Of a stretch of 64,000 nucleotides of DNA, positions 1-13,178 are shown in pieces. Under the pieces are notes generated by a model. That model ran no database searches. It was not told the DNA's origin and saw nothing but the letters and a program-made list of their open reading frames with translations. Within the stretch, counting starts at the first letter, position 1. Every line of letters starts with the position of its first letter. This DNA is from Astropecten irregularis (taxonomy: Eukaryota; Echinodermata; Asteroidea; Paxillosida; Astropectinidae): the NCBI GenBank assembly GCA_963971285.1, contig OZ020255.1:12792931-12856930 (forward strand), read 5' to 3'. The position numbers were made by a program, and so were the translations under genes.

Positions 1-747
1 TTTAACGGTACGGAATGAAATTGGGACTGGGAGAGGCAAATTATGGGGAGTATAGGAGCTCCATGGTAGAGGTCGGACCGCATGCTGGTTTTTGGGTTAA
101 GTCCTCGCGAGGGACACTGCATGACAGGCCTAGGCCGCAGCTGCTGTGTGCATCCACTATTATGATGACTTCCACGGTTGTCATGGCAGCAAGCAAGGGA
201 TGTAGTCCCGTTGTCCTGCTTCCTCCCCCCCCCCCCACGTTCTCTCTCGATCTCTCAACGGTACACACCGGTATCGACTCCACCATACAATAGCCGACTA
301 AGCATCAACTGCCGGAGTCCAATCATGTTGCATGGTTTAATATTGATATTTGATGAGCGATGTTATATGACTGAGGATGTTACCAAGACGACATCGTCTG
401 CCAGCGGAGCTAGGAGGAAGAGGAGGAGGAGGAACACGGTTCCCGAGTCTATTGTTTTGAGGTCAGGGTATTCCACAGGGAGCATCCTCCTTGCTTTGTT
501 GTGTCTTTGTCTCAAGGACACTGAGCTGAATCTTTGCTAGAATCGCTTTCCCGTGCCCATGGGAGATCTATGGGAAGCGTGCGTTGCAAGAGGTAAACTG
601 AACAAACCACGATTTAGAATTATATTACAAACGAAAGATTTCTCAAGATAGTGTTATCACATGTGTCCCAACTGATAAAGCCTACAGATAATCACACGTG
701 GTAAAGGTGGTTTTGTAGTACAATTCCAAAAGTGCAAAGTACCCCCT

Positions 748-850
748 GGGGTCGATTTCACGAAGCCCTACGATTGATCGTAACTCTAGTTACGAAGGAT
801 AACCCATGGTTTCCTACGTAGGACTATATACAATGCATCATAAGTACTTT
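748..850 (-). mobile_element. Truncated foldback MITE, GGGGTCGATTTCAC-ended
   Basis: It starts with GGGGTCGATTTCACGAAG, followed by CCTACGAT/ATCGTAG palindromic words and CCTACGTAGG, and it stops without the second terminal repeat. The copies at 27540-27692 and 39684-39826 share the same end and internal words. No coding capacity. The transposon superfamily is not known to me. Confidence 0.6.
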
Positions 851-1869
851 TGATTTATCCTTATACCCAAAGTGTGTTTCCGAGCCTCCAATAAATGATT
901 TTTGACCTAAAACATTTCGTGAAACCTCGTACATTTTACTGTTCGAAATCCTTACGGGCTATAGTAGTATTTTTACTTCTATACCATGCATCCGTGTCGA
1001 CCGTACGTTACGGTACCGACAACTGGCGCAGTGAACTCCCAGCGACCCATGTGCACAACAGACCACGGCAGTCCCTAATGAACCAAGCATCGACTTCTAC
1101 ACCACCAAACTACCTACTATTATACCCCATTGAACAATATCTACCACACACACTACTCTCCAAATTTATGATCTGACCTACGAAAGGTTATAAGATATTT
1201 ATTCTTTATAACAAAGCTATGTATTTTTCCCGAAATGGCGAACAATGATAGTGAGGTTTTTTTTCCTTTATACACAAAGTAAGGTTGCCTTCCGTGAATA
1301 CACAAAACACCTTTTCATTGGTACTGTGACATGTGTAGCGAACAGGCATGGGTACACTAATTTTGCCCCCCTAATCGGCAACCAACGTTCACTTACAATC
1401 AGCGTTAGCGCGGCTTCGCTTGTCACAACGCCGAACAAACAGTATTTTTTACCCGGGCATTCACGCGTGTAGTCAAGCCCCTCGGGCAAAAAACCGAAAC
1501 GAAACCCAGTACTGTAGGCCTTTGGTATATGCCTACACCAACCTCGAACCAGTAGTCTAGTGCCACAAACAACATGTTTTCTATGGGGAACAATGCAAAT
1601 GGGGGAGATTTATCGATTTAATGCATAATTTTTGTCCATTTTTGTAACAACCCCTGCTCCAACAGTATTAATATGACTTGACTTGAGGTATTGCTCGAAG
1701 CGCATGTGGGATTGAATGGCTGTCGCAGTCAAATATTTCCAGAATAAATCTTCCTTTATTTGTGGAGAGGAGAGTTATGATTATGCCAGGAAAATGGGTT
1801 TTAATAAATCGCGTCATATTATATTCAGATGATTACTTCTGAAATCGTAGAGGTTGGCGTACAGTCGTC

Positions 1870-2450
1870 GACATTCCACAGAAGAAATATTGGCCTAGTT
1901 AGGTTGACATTCCACAGAAAGAATTTCACAAAAGCAATATTAGCTTATACTTGACAGTCCGCACTCCAGTGACTCCACATGAGTAATATTTGAGGCCAAT
2001 GAGTTGACACACCACAGAATATTTAGCTTAATTGATATTCCACAAAAGCAATATAAGTTCAGTTGATATTCCACAGAAGCAATGTTAGCTTAGTTGATAT
2101 TTCACACTTCGCTTATAGTTGATATTCCACAGAAAAAATTATTAGCTTATTTGATAACTTGATATTCCACAGAAGCAATATCTTAGTTGATGACTTGATA
2201 TTCCACAGAAGCAATATTAGCTTAGTAGTTGATATTCCACATAAGCAGTGTTAGCTTAGTTGATATCCACAGACGCAATGGGGCCTGTGATTAGCTTAGT
2301 TGATATTCTAGCAGCAATATATTAGTTGATATTCCATGGAAGGAAAAATAGGGCACCTATGGTGGACATTTCACTGAAGGAACATTAGCTTAGTTGATTC
2401 TCCAGGAGGAATATAAACCTAGTTGAATGACACTTGATATTCCACATAGG
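1870..2450. repeat. Minisatellite, about 30-35 bp unit
   Basis: About 17-20 diverged copies of a unit built on GTTGATATTCCACAGAAGC, with a linker like AATATTAGCTTA. Unit length varies through small gaps, and some copies lack the GATATT word. The array is AT-rich and non-coding. The most regular copies are between about 2030 and 2280, and both edges are degenerate. Confidence 0.85.
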
Positions 2451-3056
2451 AATAGTACAGTTACAATTTACATGCAGTATGTAGTCCTTATGACTACCCA
2501 ACCAACAACAAAAAACGTTCACAATCCAATAATTCATTGAGTCTAAACACAGACAGAAACACTTTAAATGTAGGGTCTGCAAAACACAACATTAGCGCAT
2601 CTACTTTAACGCGTATACGCCGCCAGCGGTCATTTGGTGGTAATCCGAGGCGATGGGTTTCATGAATTCGGTGCAAACTGATGAGGTGCCATGTTTGTTG
2701 CCATGTGAGCATCACGCGCCTCAGACAGAGATCATATTCTGACGCTGACTATAATATAACGGTTGCGACGACAACAAACAGATTGCAGTCACGTCTACGA
2801 AGCCAAACTTCTCACACCTCCTGTGTGTGAACCTGTGGAGAGCATTAATAGTGATTCTTAATGGCACATCCTTTAATCCAGTTTACCCCCTGACTCTCTT
2901 CAGAGTTTAGTCATCCGTCGCGCGCCATTTTGGAGGGCTGGAGGAATTTTGCTCATGAAAAAGGCGCGAAATTTGATTCATCTCAAAATATGTGACTAAG
3001 ATTTGATGCCAGAAGCTATGAACTTTAATATGTACAACCACCTGTAAACATTTGAG

Positions 3057-3124
3057 GAGAGTCGATTCTGAATAGTCTGGTGCCCAATCGATATGACGAG
3101 AGTCGATTCTGAATAGTCTGGTGC
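3057..3124. repeat. Two-copy tandem repeat, 41-bp period
   Basis: A 27-base word beginning GAGAGTCGATTCTGAATAG occurs at 3057 and again at 3098 with almost no change, which indicates a recent local duplication. Confidence 0.8.
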
Positions 3125-3675
3125 ATAATCGAATGGCTAAGCTGCGTAAATATCAAACGCTGGAGAACAACGCTACCCAGCTCCCAGTGTCTAGTCCCAC
3201 AAGACTCCCTTGAGCTTGATGAATGTATCAAAGCAAGAGCTTCGAGGTGAAATGAACTGGCGAATGGCTTTCAAATTTTCATATCCTTCGTTTAGTTTAA
3301 CGAAATGTTTTTCCATATAAGAACTCATTAGTTTAAGAGTAAGCGGTCAGCGCAAAACTACACGGTCTTATCCTTACAAATACTATGTAATAACTTCAAG
3401 AGTTATTCCTCGTAAAATACAACTGCTAATTCTCCTTAACAGAGTATTAGGCTTACTAAAACAAATAACATCTCGTTGCCTCGGTTCATTCCCAAAACGT
3501 TAATCCAGCTGAACTTGCAGTCATCTTCAAAGAGACCGATGTTGTACATACAATCATACAACAAGGAGGATAATCTGCAAACCTAACAACGCGATAACAA
3601 ACATCTTCTTTATCTATCGAGGGATTTTGTTTTTTTGATGTTTGGAAAAACACATATGCAGCAGCTGTCTTGTCT

Positions 3676-4015
3676 TATAGGATTGGTAACATATCCAAAC
3701 TGAAATGTTCACAAAATAACGTATAACTTTCAGGATGTGAAGATGGTGCTGGTACAAACATACCGTTAACATATTTCCCCCTGAAATGGTGTATTTATCC
3801 AAAAATTAGTCAAACAAAGACCGAAAACAGTTTTGATCTAGGGGTAAGATCAAAACCTTTTTTAATATTTTATCATTATAGAAAAATTGAGTCGGATTTT
3901 CGCTGTTTTCTCGTGACTCAGATGTCCGATTGAGCTCAAAATTGTCACATGTTTATTATCATCAAAGTATAAGTACTGTTCTGTGACCTTTAAAAATCAT
4001 GTATTATACCTTTAA
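3676..4015. mobile_element. TTAA-flanked MITE, GATTGGTA subfamily
   Basis: One end reads ATAGGATTGGTAACATA and the other TTATACCTTTAA. In the middle is the family's palindrome (TTTTGATCT..AGATCAAAA). Internal words shared with other copies include ACCGTTAACATATTT and TGTATTTATCCA. No coding capacity; about 340 bp. Confidence 0.7.
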
Positions 4016-5360
4016 GAACTGCGCTCGATGGATTTGTAAGATTGACAGGAGCGGGTTTAAGAAATGGGTCCAAATATCAGGAACTCCTTGAGTGTCGAAA
4101 TAAAACCATGGGCAGGGTTCAACATGTAATTAGATCATTGTCATAAGCCCACGGCCTTGAGGTTGTCAAAAAAAAATATATATTCTAATGCCGCTGAAAA
4201 GCAGCGGCTTGAATTTGATTGAAACACGGCTTGCGGTTTGCGAATGAGGGCTTAACAATAGACCCTGATTGTTCTTGAACTTCCTATAATTCCCTTCCAT
4301 ATCACTCGGAATAAATTTGCATAATATCTGGTCTTGAATCTTGATGCGGATAGAGAATTCTGTGGAAGCTTTTAAATCGGAAAAAAAGTCAAAGAAGAGG
4401 AAATGTCGCGACGACAACGAACGCAGTTCACCGGTGAAGGGGGGGGGGGGGTAGTTTCCCCCCACGAAAATCCCAGCGCCGTCTTCGCTCGCTCGCTCCC
4501 GGTCTTTGTGCCGAAATAGCGGCATTGTCTGCGGGTTATTCCGCTCGAGAGATCCGCTCAGTGTTCCCGTTCGTTAATAATATTCACCGCAGAATGAACA
4601 CACCAAACAAAAAAATTGGGAAAAGAGTTACAGTAAATTAGTATTCCAGAAAATAACGGTGGACGCCGTTGGGTTTTTTGTTCGATCAAATCCAAGGCCA
4701 CGACGACCACGCTCCGTTACTATAGCATGACTACTCACTCAGACGTTGAAGTGTATAATACATACATGTATACGTGTACAGTACATACATTATGATTCTG
4801 TATGTGTACATGCATACATTGTACGTCTACAGTACCACTACAAAAAATGTAGACAGTATTTTTAAACGACTATAGTGTACGGATTTCTCTGGACACATCA
4901 ACAGAACAAACGGCTGCGTGTGCGTACACAACACAACAAAATTAATATTCTTCTATAATATTTTGCATTCATTTAAAAAATGTGATGAAATATCCCGGAT
5001 CTTAATCTAAGCTTCCTGTTATACTTAATATTTTAGCTGCCCATCACTTTGTCCATAAAATTCGCCTGAAACGGGAAATAGACAAAGAACGCTGGCTCGA
5101 GGTTATAACAGAAAGCACAACACGTGTTGTAGCGATTTAACGATTCAAATAAAAGGCTATAGGCGTAAACCTTTGAACAATAAAAGTATCAAACAGTATT
5201 CAAAGCGATTTATGTTGATATTGCCTATAGGCTACCGGTATATACAATGAGTACATGTATATATTAACAAAAATACTGGTACACGGTGTAGGCCTTTTTC
5301 CTTTTTATTTCGAGCACAGTGCAAAATTAAGTCCACATTACTAGTACAACATGGTCTGCT

Positions 5361-5706
5361 TTAAAGGGTATAATACTGTACATGATTGGTAAAGGTCCCT
5401 CATACTTTGTCTAATCCAACATGTAGGCCTATAGGCTATACATGAACTGATAGGCCTACACCTGAGAAATAAAACGAAAAACCAACTCAATTTTTCTTAT
5501 AAAACATAATATGGTTTTGATCTTACCCCGAGATCAAAACTGTTTTCGGTCTTTGTTTTACTAATTTCTGGATGCATACACCATTTCAGGCTTAAATATT
5601 TTAACGGCGTGTTTCTACAAGCACCATTTTCATATCCTGAAAATTATACGTAAATCTGTGAACATTTCTGTTAGGGTAAGTTACCAATCCTGTAATGTAC
5701 CTTTAA
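5361..5706. mobile_element. TTAA-flanked MITE, GATTGGTA subfamily
   Basis: It begins TTAAAGGGTATAATACTGTA and ends with TGTAATGTACCTTTAA, so both ends carry TTAA. The central GATCTTACCCCGAGATC palindrome is intact, and the copy is close to full length. Confidence 0.8.
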
Positions 5707-6741
5707 TATGATCACCGTATAATTTATGGCCCCAAAATGGCTGGCGCGGCCAACCACCGTATATGAACTGAATGGTGGCTCCGCCAGCCTAATTACAACA
5801 CAAGTTTTTCGCATCGCAAATCCAAGCACCAGAGCTACCTTGACATTTTCACAATACACAGAAGGCACGTATCAGCCAGGATGAAAAAAATAGTAATTCT
5901 AATAATCTCTAGTGGATGACCATTACCATAATAATTCAGGTTTAAACGATGTTTTTTTTGTGGAAGATCGTTGGAGCGTTCATGATGATGGTGATTATGC
6001 TAATGATGTGGATATGCAAATTTTATTTGCAAAGTGACAAAGTCTGTCATTCTACATCTATCAGCAGCAGCTGCAGGAGCCATTTTCGATTTTAATCTGC
6101 CTGTCTTTTTTTTTCCTTTTCTTTTTTCCTTTTTTAAAATTTTAATTGGACGGGATATTGCGTTCCCGAGCTTTTTAACAGACTGGTGCCGACCAGTCGT
6201 CGCTTGACGTCTTGCTCGGGCACCATGCAGCCGGAGCCCAAGCCTTCTCCGTTCCTCGGCACCCTGCACGGGGGGAATTTCCGCGCCTCGACACGACTCG
6301 TTGCGCTACATATCGTAAAGACACTGAAATGATGGTGTGGCTGTCGAATGATAACAGTCTGTTGTTGGTAATACCATGGAGTAAGAAAGAGATATAAATA
6401 AAGGGATCGTCCAAACTTCCTCGGCTCTTTAACCAGACAGACGCTAGTGCTACGGATGGCAACTTTACTCGGTTTACTTCTTGGAGAGGGTTTAGTTCTT
6501 AGAAAAATAGGATGGGCACCAGCTCAACTGACGAAGTCATCTGATATGCCTTGGAATAAAACCAATTTGTTAGACTTAGAATAAATAGGACTTGAAGCTA
6601 TGCGTGTTTTAAGAAATACTAAAATAAGGTAGGCCTGAAATATAGGTTTGCGTACTGACTACTGACAGTGACACCATCATGTAATCTCTTCTGTGAGTGT
6701 GAGAGTGTGTGGTTCTGAGAAGAACCGGTGGTTTTAATTAT

Positions 6742-6784
6742 CTCTCGACGTTCCGAACAGTGTGCTCTGTTCGTCTTCAGGAGG
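6742..6784 (-). ncRNA. Hammerhead-ribozyme-like motif
   Basis: On the minus strand the order is CTGAAGA (matching the CUGANGA core), one extra base, a stem GAACAG/CTGTTC around a short loop, GGAACGTC, then CGAGAG. The C3-G8 core pair is preserved. Deviations from a working hammerhead are the extra base between A9 and stem II and GGAAC in place of GAAAC. Penelope-like elements are known to carry hammerheads in their terminal repeats. A similar motif in the same orientation lies 0.77 kb to the right. Confidence 0.4.
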
Positions 6785-7512
6785 GTGACTTAGAATAGGT
6801 TTGAATTTGTCTTTTTTTTTATATAACGGACACAGTGGTTGAGCACCAAATGAAACAGACAAAACTGTTTCAGTGTTTCAATAGAAAAATGCAGCGAGCA
6901 TCACGTCCAAATAACATGAAAACTATACCGACTCAGACGGCTACAACTGACCGTTCAGGCAGGAAGTCTAGACAAAAAAATGGCTTCTTGTTGAGGCTGG
7001 GAACAAAACAGCGACCGTGGAACAATGGAAGAATGCCAGCTTTAAGTTAACAACAACAGGTGAAGCTATACAATTATGAACAGGCTCCGAAACATACACA
7101 GAAAATATCAAAAGAACAGCCATTGGTTACAGTATAATAATACATTCCTTTCTTGTATTTACCCCCAAACTATAAAAAAGGACCGGAAACTGTTTAAAAG
7201 ACTGTCTGTCACATGTGTTTAATACAAGAGTGGTTTATGTATACTGGTCAGAGCCTTGGGGCAGGAGAAATGTGATAGGGGAAGGGACTTGCATGCAGCA
7301 TGGAGTTAGCATAGCTCCATGCATAGAGTTGCTACATGCATGCAGCAATGGCTGGGCGATTCTCTGGCATGGAATTTGGGAAGGAAAGGGGGAGGGTTAT
7401 CCCAGGGAGGGGTGGTTATCTAAAGCGAGATTAAGACAGATGTGTGCATACATCATTGAGTTAAGTAAGAGCTCTTTTTGGAAGAGTGTGTGTTTCTGAA
7501 AAAGAAGAACAA

Positions 7513-7554
7513 CTCAACGTTTCGGCCAGCGTGTCCTGACCGTCCTCAGAAGAG
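7513..7554 (-). ncRNA. Hammerhead-ribozyme-like motif
   Basis: On the minus strand: CTGAGGA, one extra C, stem GGTCAG/CTGGCC (one G-U pair), GAAAC, then GTT as a possible NUH cleavage triplet, followed by GAG, which can pair with the bases before the core. This is the copy closest to the hammerhead consensus in the window. The extra base before stem II is the main objection. Flanking words (GAGTGTGTG, TTCTGA, AAGAAC) are shared with the 6.7-kb copy. Confidence 0.45.
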
Positions 7555-10500
7555 AGAAAACAAGATAGTTATTTCATAGAGCTACAGACAGCTCTATGGT
7601 TATATAAACCAGAGAATTTGAAACGCTGGGCGTGGGTGGTGGTCTATACCTGAAAGCGAAGATAGTTCATCGCGGTGTCAAATTATTGAAAACACGATGC
7701 CACTAGTAAGTACTACCAAGTTCCATGATTGAAGAAACGTACAACAAAATATGGCCATGAGATATTAAAAAATGTCCAAGTTACACAAGGTGACGCCTAA
7801 TGGGGTCTAGGCCATGCATTTAAAAGGTAGACTGAAGGTAACCCATTCCGGAGGAAAGAGCAAGCCGGTTGCATCTCGTACATGCCTGTTCTCTAACGTA
7901 ATTTAGAGGGGAAATAATGGCAGTAGTAGGCCTACTACAGTACATTACATGTATAGCGAGGCGACTGCTGGCTTCAAAAAGTCAAGGCAGTCGCTTAAGT
8001 AAGTTAATTTTGATATGGCGTTTACGACCTCGGGCCCTAATAAATGTCTGTGCACCGCCTGATGGATTTACGACAAGTGGGTCTGTTTTGCACATTTACA
8101 AATCCGAATGCAACCTTGAGATCTATTAAAAAAATAGCTGGGATTGGGATGAAGCAAGTATACATAGAACTGGCTTATATAATGTGCGCAGTGCAGCATG
8201 CACATCGGTTGTTGTTGTTTGTTACCTGGCCAAAGCAATCGAATGATGACGACGATGAGGAAAAATAAATCACACATTTTGCAACTTTCAAACTCCAAAC
8301 AATTTCAACTGCATTGACAAACCACTCCATCATTGTTGCCTTCCATAAATATTATGATAATACTGCTGTTTGCAGTGAGTTGTCGTGAGGGTCTAGAATG
8401 ACATAAGCAAACACTGAAATGGACTTGTGAGACTCCATAAAACATAAAGAGACAGGGGGTTGCAACCGAGTTCTGTCAATGTTTTGTTTGTTCAACTTTG
8501 TGCTTCACTTGCGCCATTATACCAAAAAGAAATATATGGTTTTTAAGTTGGATCCAAAGATCAATTGTTTGTGTACACGCACTGGCCTGGCTCGGCGGTA
8601 ATGGTACAGCGTTTTGTAATAATAATATCTACAATACATGGTTTTTATTCCACTATTCTTTGGATTGTTTTGTTGGCGAGCAAGCAAGCTACCATGACAG
8701 CGGATGAAAGCAACCCGGACCCTCGTCTTCGCCGAGCCCATGGAGCGAAAGGCGGAAAATTGACACTCGTAAATGACACTAAACGGACTATCCATTTAGA
8801 GAAGGACTGCAGCTATTGAAATGAAATGGCGTGCAAACAATAATGATACGTGCATGGAATGGGCACCGTGGATCGGTGATAATAGCAGGCCTGGGATTTT
8901 CAACCCTTGACGGGGGCAAGGCCTCCATCTCGCTAGTACTGATCCACCTCAATTGGTAAAATCACACAAAATAAACTGCCAAGGGAATTTTTGAAAGGAC
9001 AATCAAGGTCTTACATCATCAGCCGAGTAGTTCTGCTGTCGTTTTCAGAAGGACTCTAACCCCCCAAAAAGTTAAAATTGCAAATAACAATGACGAAAAC
9101 AAAATCTGTTCCAAGAGGGAACTTTCCAAGTGAACCTGGAACCAATTACATGTGGATGATGGATGCACCAGAAAATATGTCATAAGTCATTAGGCCTACA
9201 TCATTCAAATTGGTGGGTCGTACTCGTGACATCATCACAACAAGTCAAAAACCTCATTAAATAAATTACCATATTTTCAAGAAGTTAATCATTCATATCG
9301 GTAGGCCTACATAATTATGTATACCATCAATTTTATTGTGGTGCCACATATCCTACCCTATTAAAATTTGCATAATTCAATCTGCAAGGGCCTTGGAAAT
9401 AGCACCAGATGATTTCGACAGTTACAACCGAAAACAAAAAATTAAACACAAATAGGAAAAATATGCAATATTTTCTCAAAATAAAAATTATTTTAATTCA
9501 ATTCTTGTTCAGGTTACGTTTTACAATAATTGTTTGGAAACTTGAGTAGATGACTGTGACAAATGATCTCTTCCACAAAAACACGACAGACAAAATTGGG
9601 CTCGAGAAAGGCCCGGGAAGCAATTTCTGTCCTGCAGAGGCCTACTTGGTAATTGGTAACATAGTTTCCAGCAACATTGTGAGAAAATGGGATGGATGCA
9701 GGCCGGGGTAAAATAGACGAATGGCCCACGAGAGGATGCCAACGTTTGGGGCTGGCAAAAGATTAGACCACTACTGGATATTTAAGACAAATGGCATCAA
9801 GGGAAAAACATCACAAGAGGAAATGAAAGATGACTTAGATCAGTAAGCCATCTCATTCCCAGAGTCATTGATCATTTTGAGGATTTTTAGATGAGGTATT
9901 TGACATTGAGAATCTTATCTCAACTCAAGGGAGCAATTATTTCATATGGTAGAGGGGGTCTGGTGATCATGGGACCAATGTAATGTGTTGGACGCAGTCA
10001 GCTAGTCAACTACTGTTCGATGGAGTGAGTTAGTGAGTTGAGGGATGGGCTCAGGCAGAAGGGACGGGGGCTTCCAAGATCATATGGGCCGAGGAACTCT
10101 GGTGTCCCAACCCTTCAATTTCATCAACAGCTATGATGACACGCAGCCACCTCCCGGAGTAAAACCATGCAGAAGAAGGAGAAAGGACTTGAAAGATGTC
10201 TCGAACAACAACAACAACATCGTCTGCCCATTCAGCAAATCTCAAAGTAAAACCAACAGGGATTGAGACTGAAGTGGACGGAAGAGAAAATAGCTGAAGA
10301 AAAGGAATCAATGCGCTTATAGGACCCCATTCTCCACTAGGGGGTCGCCGGCGGGCTTAAGCGCGCCCGTGGTTTACCCAGGTATAAGAAAGGAAAAGTC
10401 GATTAATTCGCTAAGCACTGTGTACTCTTCCAGTCATTGTACAACTACGAAGCTTCCTAGCTCCATGGAGCTTGTGTATAACATCAGAGAGGGCTGGTGG

Positions 10501-13078
10501 ATGGAAATGTAGGGGGGCTTCAGACGTATTACCCCTGTCAAGCAATCCCAAATGATGTATTGTTGTTGCCCACTTACAGCCGGGGCAAGGTGGCACCGGT
10601 GTGTCCTATGGGTCCTCTAGTATAGCATTATATTTAATACAGCAACGGAAAAGCCGAGGCAACGGAGCCAAGGGAGGGATGGGGAGAGGTATACGATGGA
10701 GACGGGGTCATATCTGGGTTTCGATCGGCGGGGTGATGTGGGTTGAGCACGGTTCACCCTTACACGTCGCTCGCTACATTTGTCTTCCTCCCAAGTCCCA
10801 AACACTAGACACATTATTATCAAGACGCTCTCCAGTTAAAGATCCAGTCCACAGTGAAATTCCTCAACCTAGCATTCCTCATACAAAATCAGAAAAACTG
10901 GTCTTCCCCTTCTACCTGAAAACAATGTCATGTTTTAAAAAACCACGAAGAGGACAAAACAATTTGAAATCACAAACTCAAAATTCCAAACCTGTTTGAT
11001 TCTCTTCCTTCCTCCATGATTTAAAGAACATCTTTTGCTTCAAACACAACAAAATACACTGCATCACCAACCACTTGTGTTACAAATTTCATTAAACACG
11101 AATTTTCGACTAAAAATAGGCCACAAACGAAATTCAAATGGAACGTCAGCACACAAGGGAACACTGCCAGCAGAAGGAGGTAGGCTAACATAAGATGAGA
11201 ACATAGAATTTACCGAAGGAAACCTGACCATCACATCAAATAAGAAAAATTGAAACCAGCGTAACCTTGCTGCTTGCTCGCGCAGTAATTGAGGCCTTCG
11301 CAACGCCCCGAGCCAAATAGAGTACCAGGTCGAGTATAATATTCAGACTTCGGGATTAAGAACAAGTATACAACCGTGTATCATCTATTCCGCTTCAATT
11401 CCTAGTATAACCCCGGGGACTTGGGGACCCCTTTGAAATGTATCCAGTGCAACTGTCATCAGCGTTTATTGCAATAGTAAATATTATGAAGTTTTCACAG
11501 AAGGGGGTCTGACCCGGCGGGTCGAGGCATCGTCATGCATTTGATACCACAAACTCAACCAAAAGTCCATTTTTTTCCTCTCAGTTGACTTGGTGCATTT
11601 TGTTAGTATGCTGCTCTTCGTAGTCGATTTGGGGGATATAATCAACAACTACGGAGTTGTTGATTTGGTTTTTGTCAAACTAGTTGATATAATTATCATT
11701 CGGTAAACAGTCGTCGATAATTTGCTCGCCCTTATTACGACTTGTTTTATCAGTGCTGGCAGTATTATTATTAAACTTGTTTTTTAGCAGATACACTTCA
11801 TAGCAACAACTGATCGCAATAGATGATTGAGTAACTATGATCGATGCGCAATGATCGTATAGATGGGCACGATTGTGAAGTGACTAACTGATAAGGCTTA
11901 GTTATATCAAAATGATGGGGTAATGTTAGTGTTACCCTTGCTGTATTTTGCGGACCTTTTCGGCGAGTTTTCTATTACTTTCTTCGATGGAGAAGCTTGA
12001 ATCATTGAATTAGAAAGTTGGATCACAAATCACGATCATCATATTTCTGATCATTGGGAAAAACTGTTAGTTGGGACGTAATTCGGCATAGTCCACACTC
12101 CACAGACACCATGTAAGTCGTCCTGCAAAAAGCACATGTTAGAGGCATGGGGGCAAGGCATGGCATGCGCCTCGCGTTGAGAGACGGCAAGTAGGAAGGA
12201 CGTTCCAGATTGGATAAAGCAGCACTTCCGGAACAATTTGATGCAATCGGCCAGTGGGAAACTAAGTCTGGCCGGTAGTCACTAACCATGCCATCACTCG
12301 GTCAGGGCTTGAAGCCCGACTTAATTTAATAATAATACTAGCCAGCTACCCAAACCATGGAGCTATAAAATGCCCAAACCAAGTTAAAATGACATATTTC
12401 TTTGTATTATAACAAATTTTAGGACAGGGTTACGGTCCCAGAACCCTTTTGCTGGCTATGCACAAAGTCTATGGATACTAATTGAAAGTATTTTTCTGAC
12501 AAAAATCCTAACATGTCTCTATACAATACCACATTCATGATTTGCTTTCTCCCCTGCAGTATATCTGTAGAACCTGACCATCATGATTATAACTGACTTT
12601 GTTTTTGAAGTTTGAGTTGATCGTCTGCAAAACTCTTTCCTTTAACTGAACAGTATTTTGTTGTATCAAGCAATGGGAATGACATAGAGCAATTACATTA
12701 TAACATTAGTTACGGTTGTTCGTGTGTAAATTGACTGGTTTTAGATTATTGAATCGACCGAACAGCAAAACAAGGCAGAATTTAGATGACTCGAGTTCGT
12801 ATCAACTGACCATTTTCGTTCCCCTCCACGTGGCCCTCGAAATGACCAGCTAATGAACAGTGCAGTGGTCATTCCAAGGGGGAATTGACACCATACCAGT
12901 GCTTGTGCCAAAACAATAAGCAAGTTGTTCTTCCACTTGCTACTTAAATCTCTCGTCAAATCAATCGCAGGTGAATATTAAAATTTATCGATTTGTGTTT
13001 GCCAGCCCCGGCTCGCTAGCTGGGAAGCCTGGGTAAATATTTTTTTTTGGAAAGGGGGAAAAGGAAGATTTCACTTAC

Positions 13079-13178
13079 CTAATGCTAGACGAGCAGTACC
13101 GGTGCCAGCAAGCACGATGAAGCAGGTGTAGATACACACGGTGTAGACCGCCCGTAGTCCACTCATATCCCGGCCCAT
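13079..13178 (-). CDS. First coding exon with hydrophobic leader; protein not identified
   Basis: The ATG at 13178 sits in a near-perfect Kozak context (GCCACCATGG). It opens 33 codons with a hydrophobic stretch (VYTVCIYTCFIVLAG, residues about 11-25) that suits a signal peptide or signal anchor. The frame ends at a strong donor, TTAG|GTAAGTG, in phase 1, as is common after leader exons. No second exon could be recognised to the left, so the product is unknown. On the plus strand a TATAAAG at about 13364 lies upstream of this exon but points the other way. A chance open frame is less likely because start context, leader and donor agree. Confidence 0.5.

Larger units (their letters stand above)
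1..13078. other. Repeat-rich non-coding stretch, possibly intronic
   Basis: No convincing coding exon was found on either strand. It holds a truncated foldback MITE (748-850), a minisatellite (1870-2450), a 41-bp tandem duplication (3057-3124), two TTAA MITEs (3676-4015 and 5361-5706), a run of about 11 G near 4441, a TACATGTA-rich simple region (4740-4840) and two hammerhead-like motifs (6742-6784 and 7513-7554). The minus-strand gene whose first exon lies at 13079-13178 should run leftwards through this stretch, so part of it may be intron. The GC-richer patches around 6170-6300 and 10320-10600 have open frames but no recognisable domain. Confidence 0.5.

Noticed and set aside
1870-2450. 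CRISPR-like array
   Set aside because: Units are direct tandem minisatellite copies without unique spacers, in a eukaryotic context.
6175-6462. GC-rich minus-strand frame with Cys/Trp-rich end
   Set aside because: Looks exon-like in composition but has no convincing acceptor or donor pair and no matching domain.
10601-10999. 132-codon plus-strand open frame
   Set aside because: No domain, no splice or promoter context, low-complexity Arg/Gly and Pro/Ser composition; looks like chance in GC-richer DNA.
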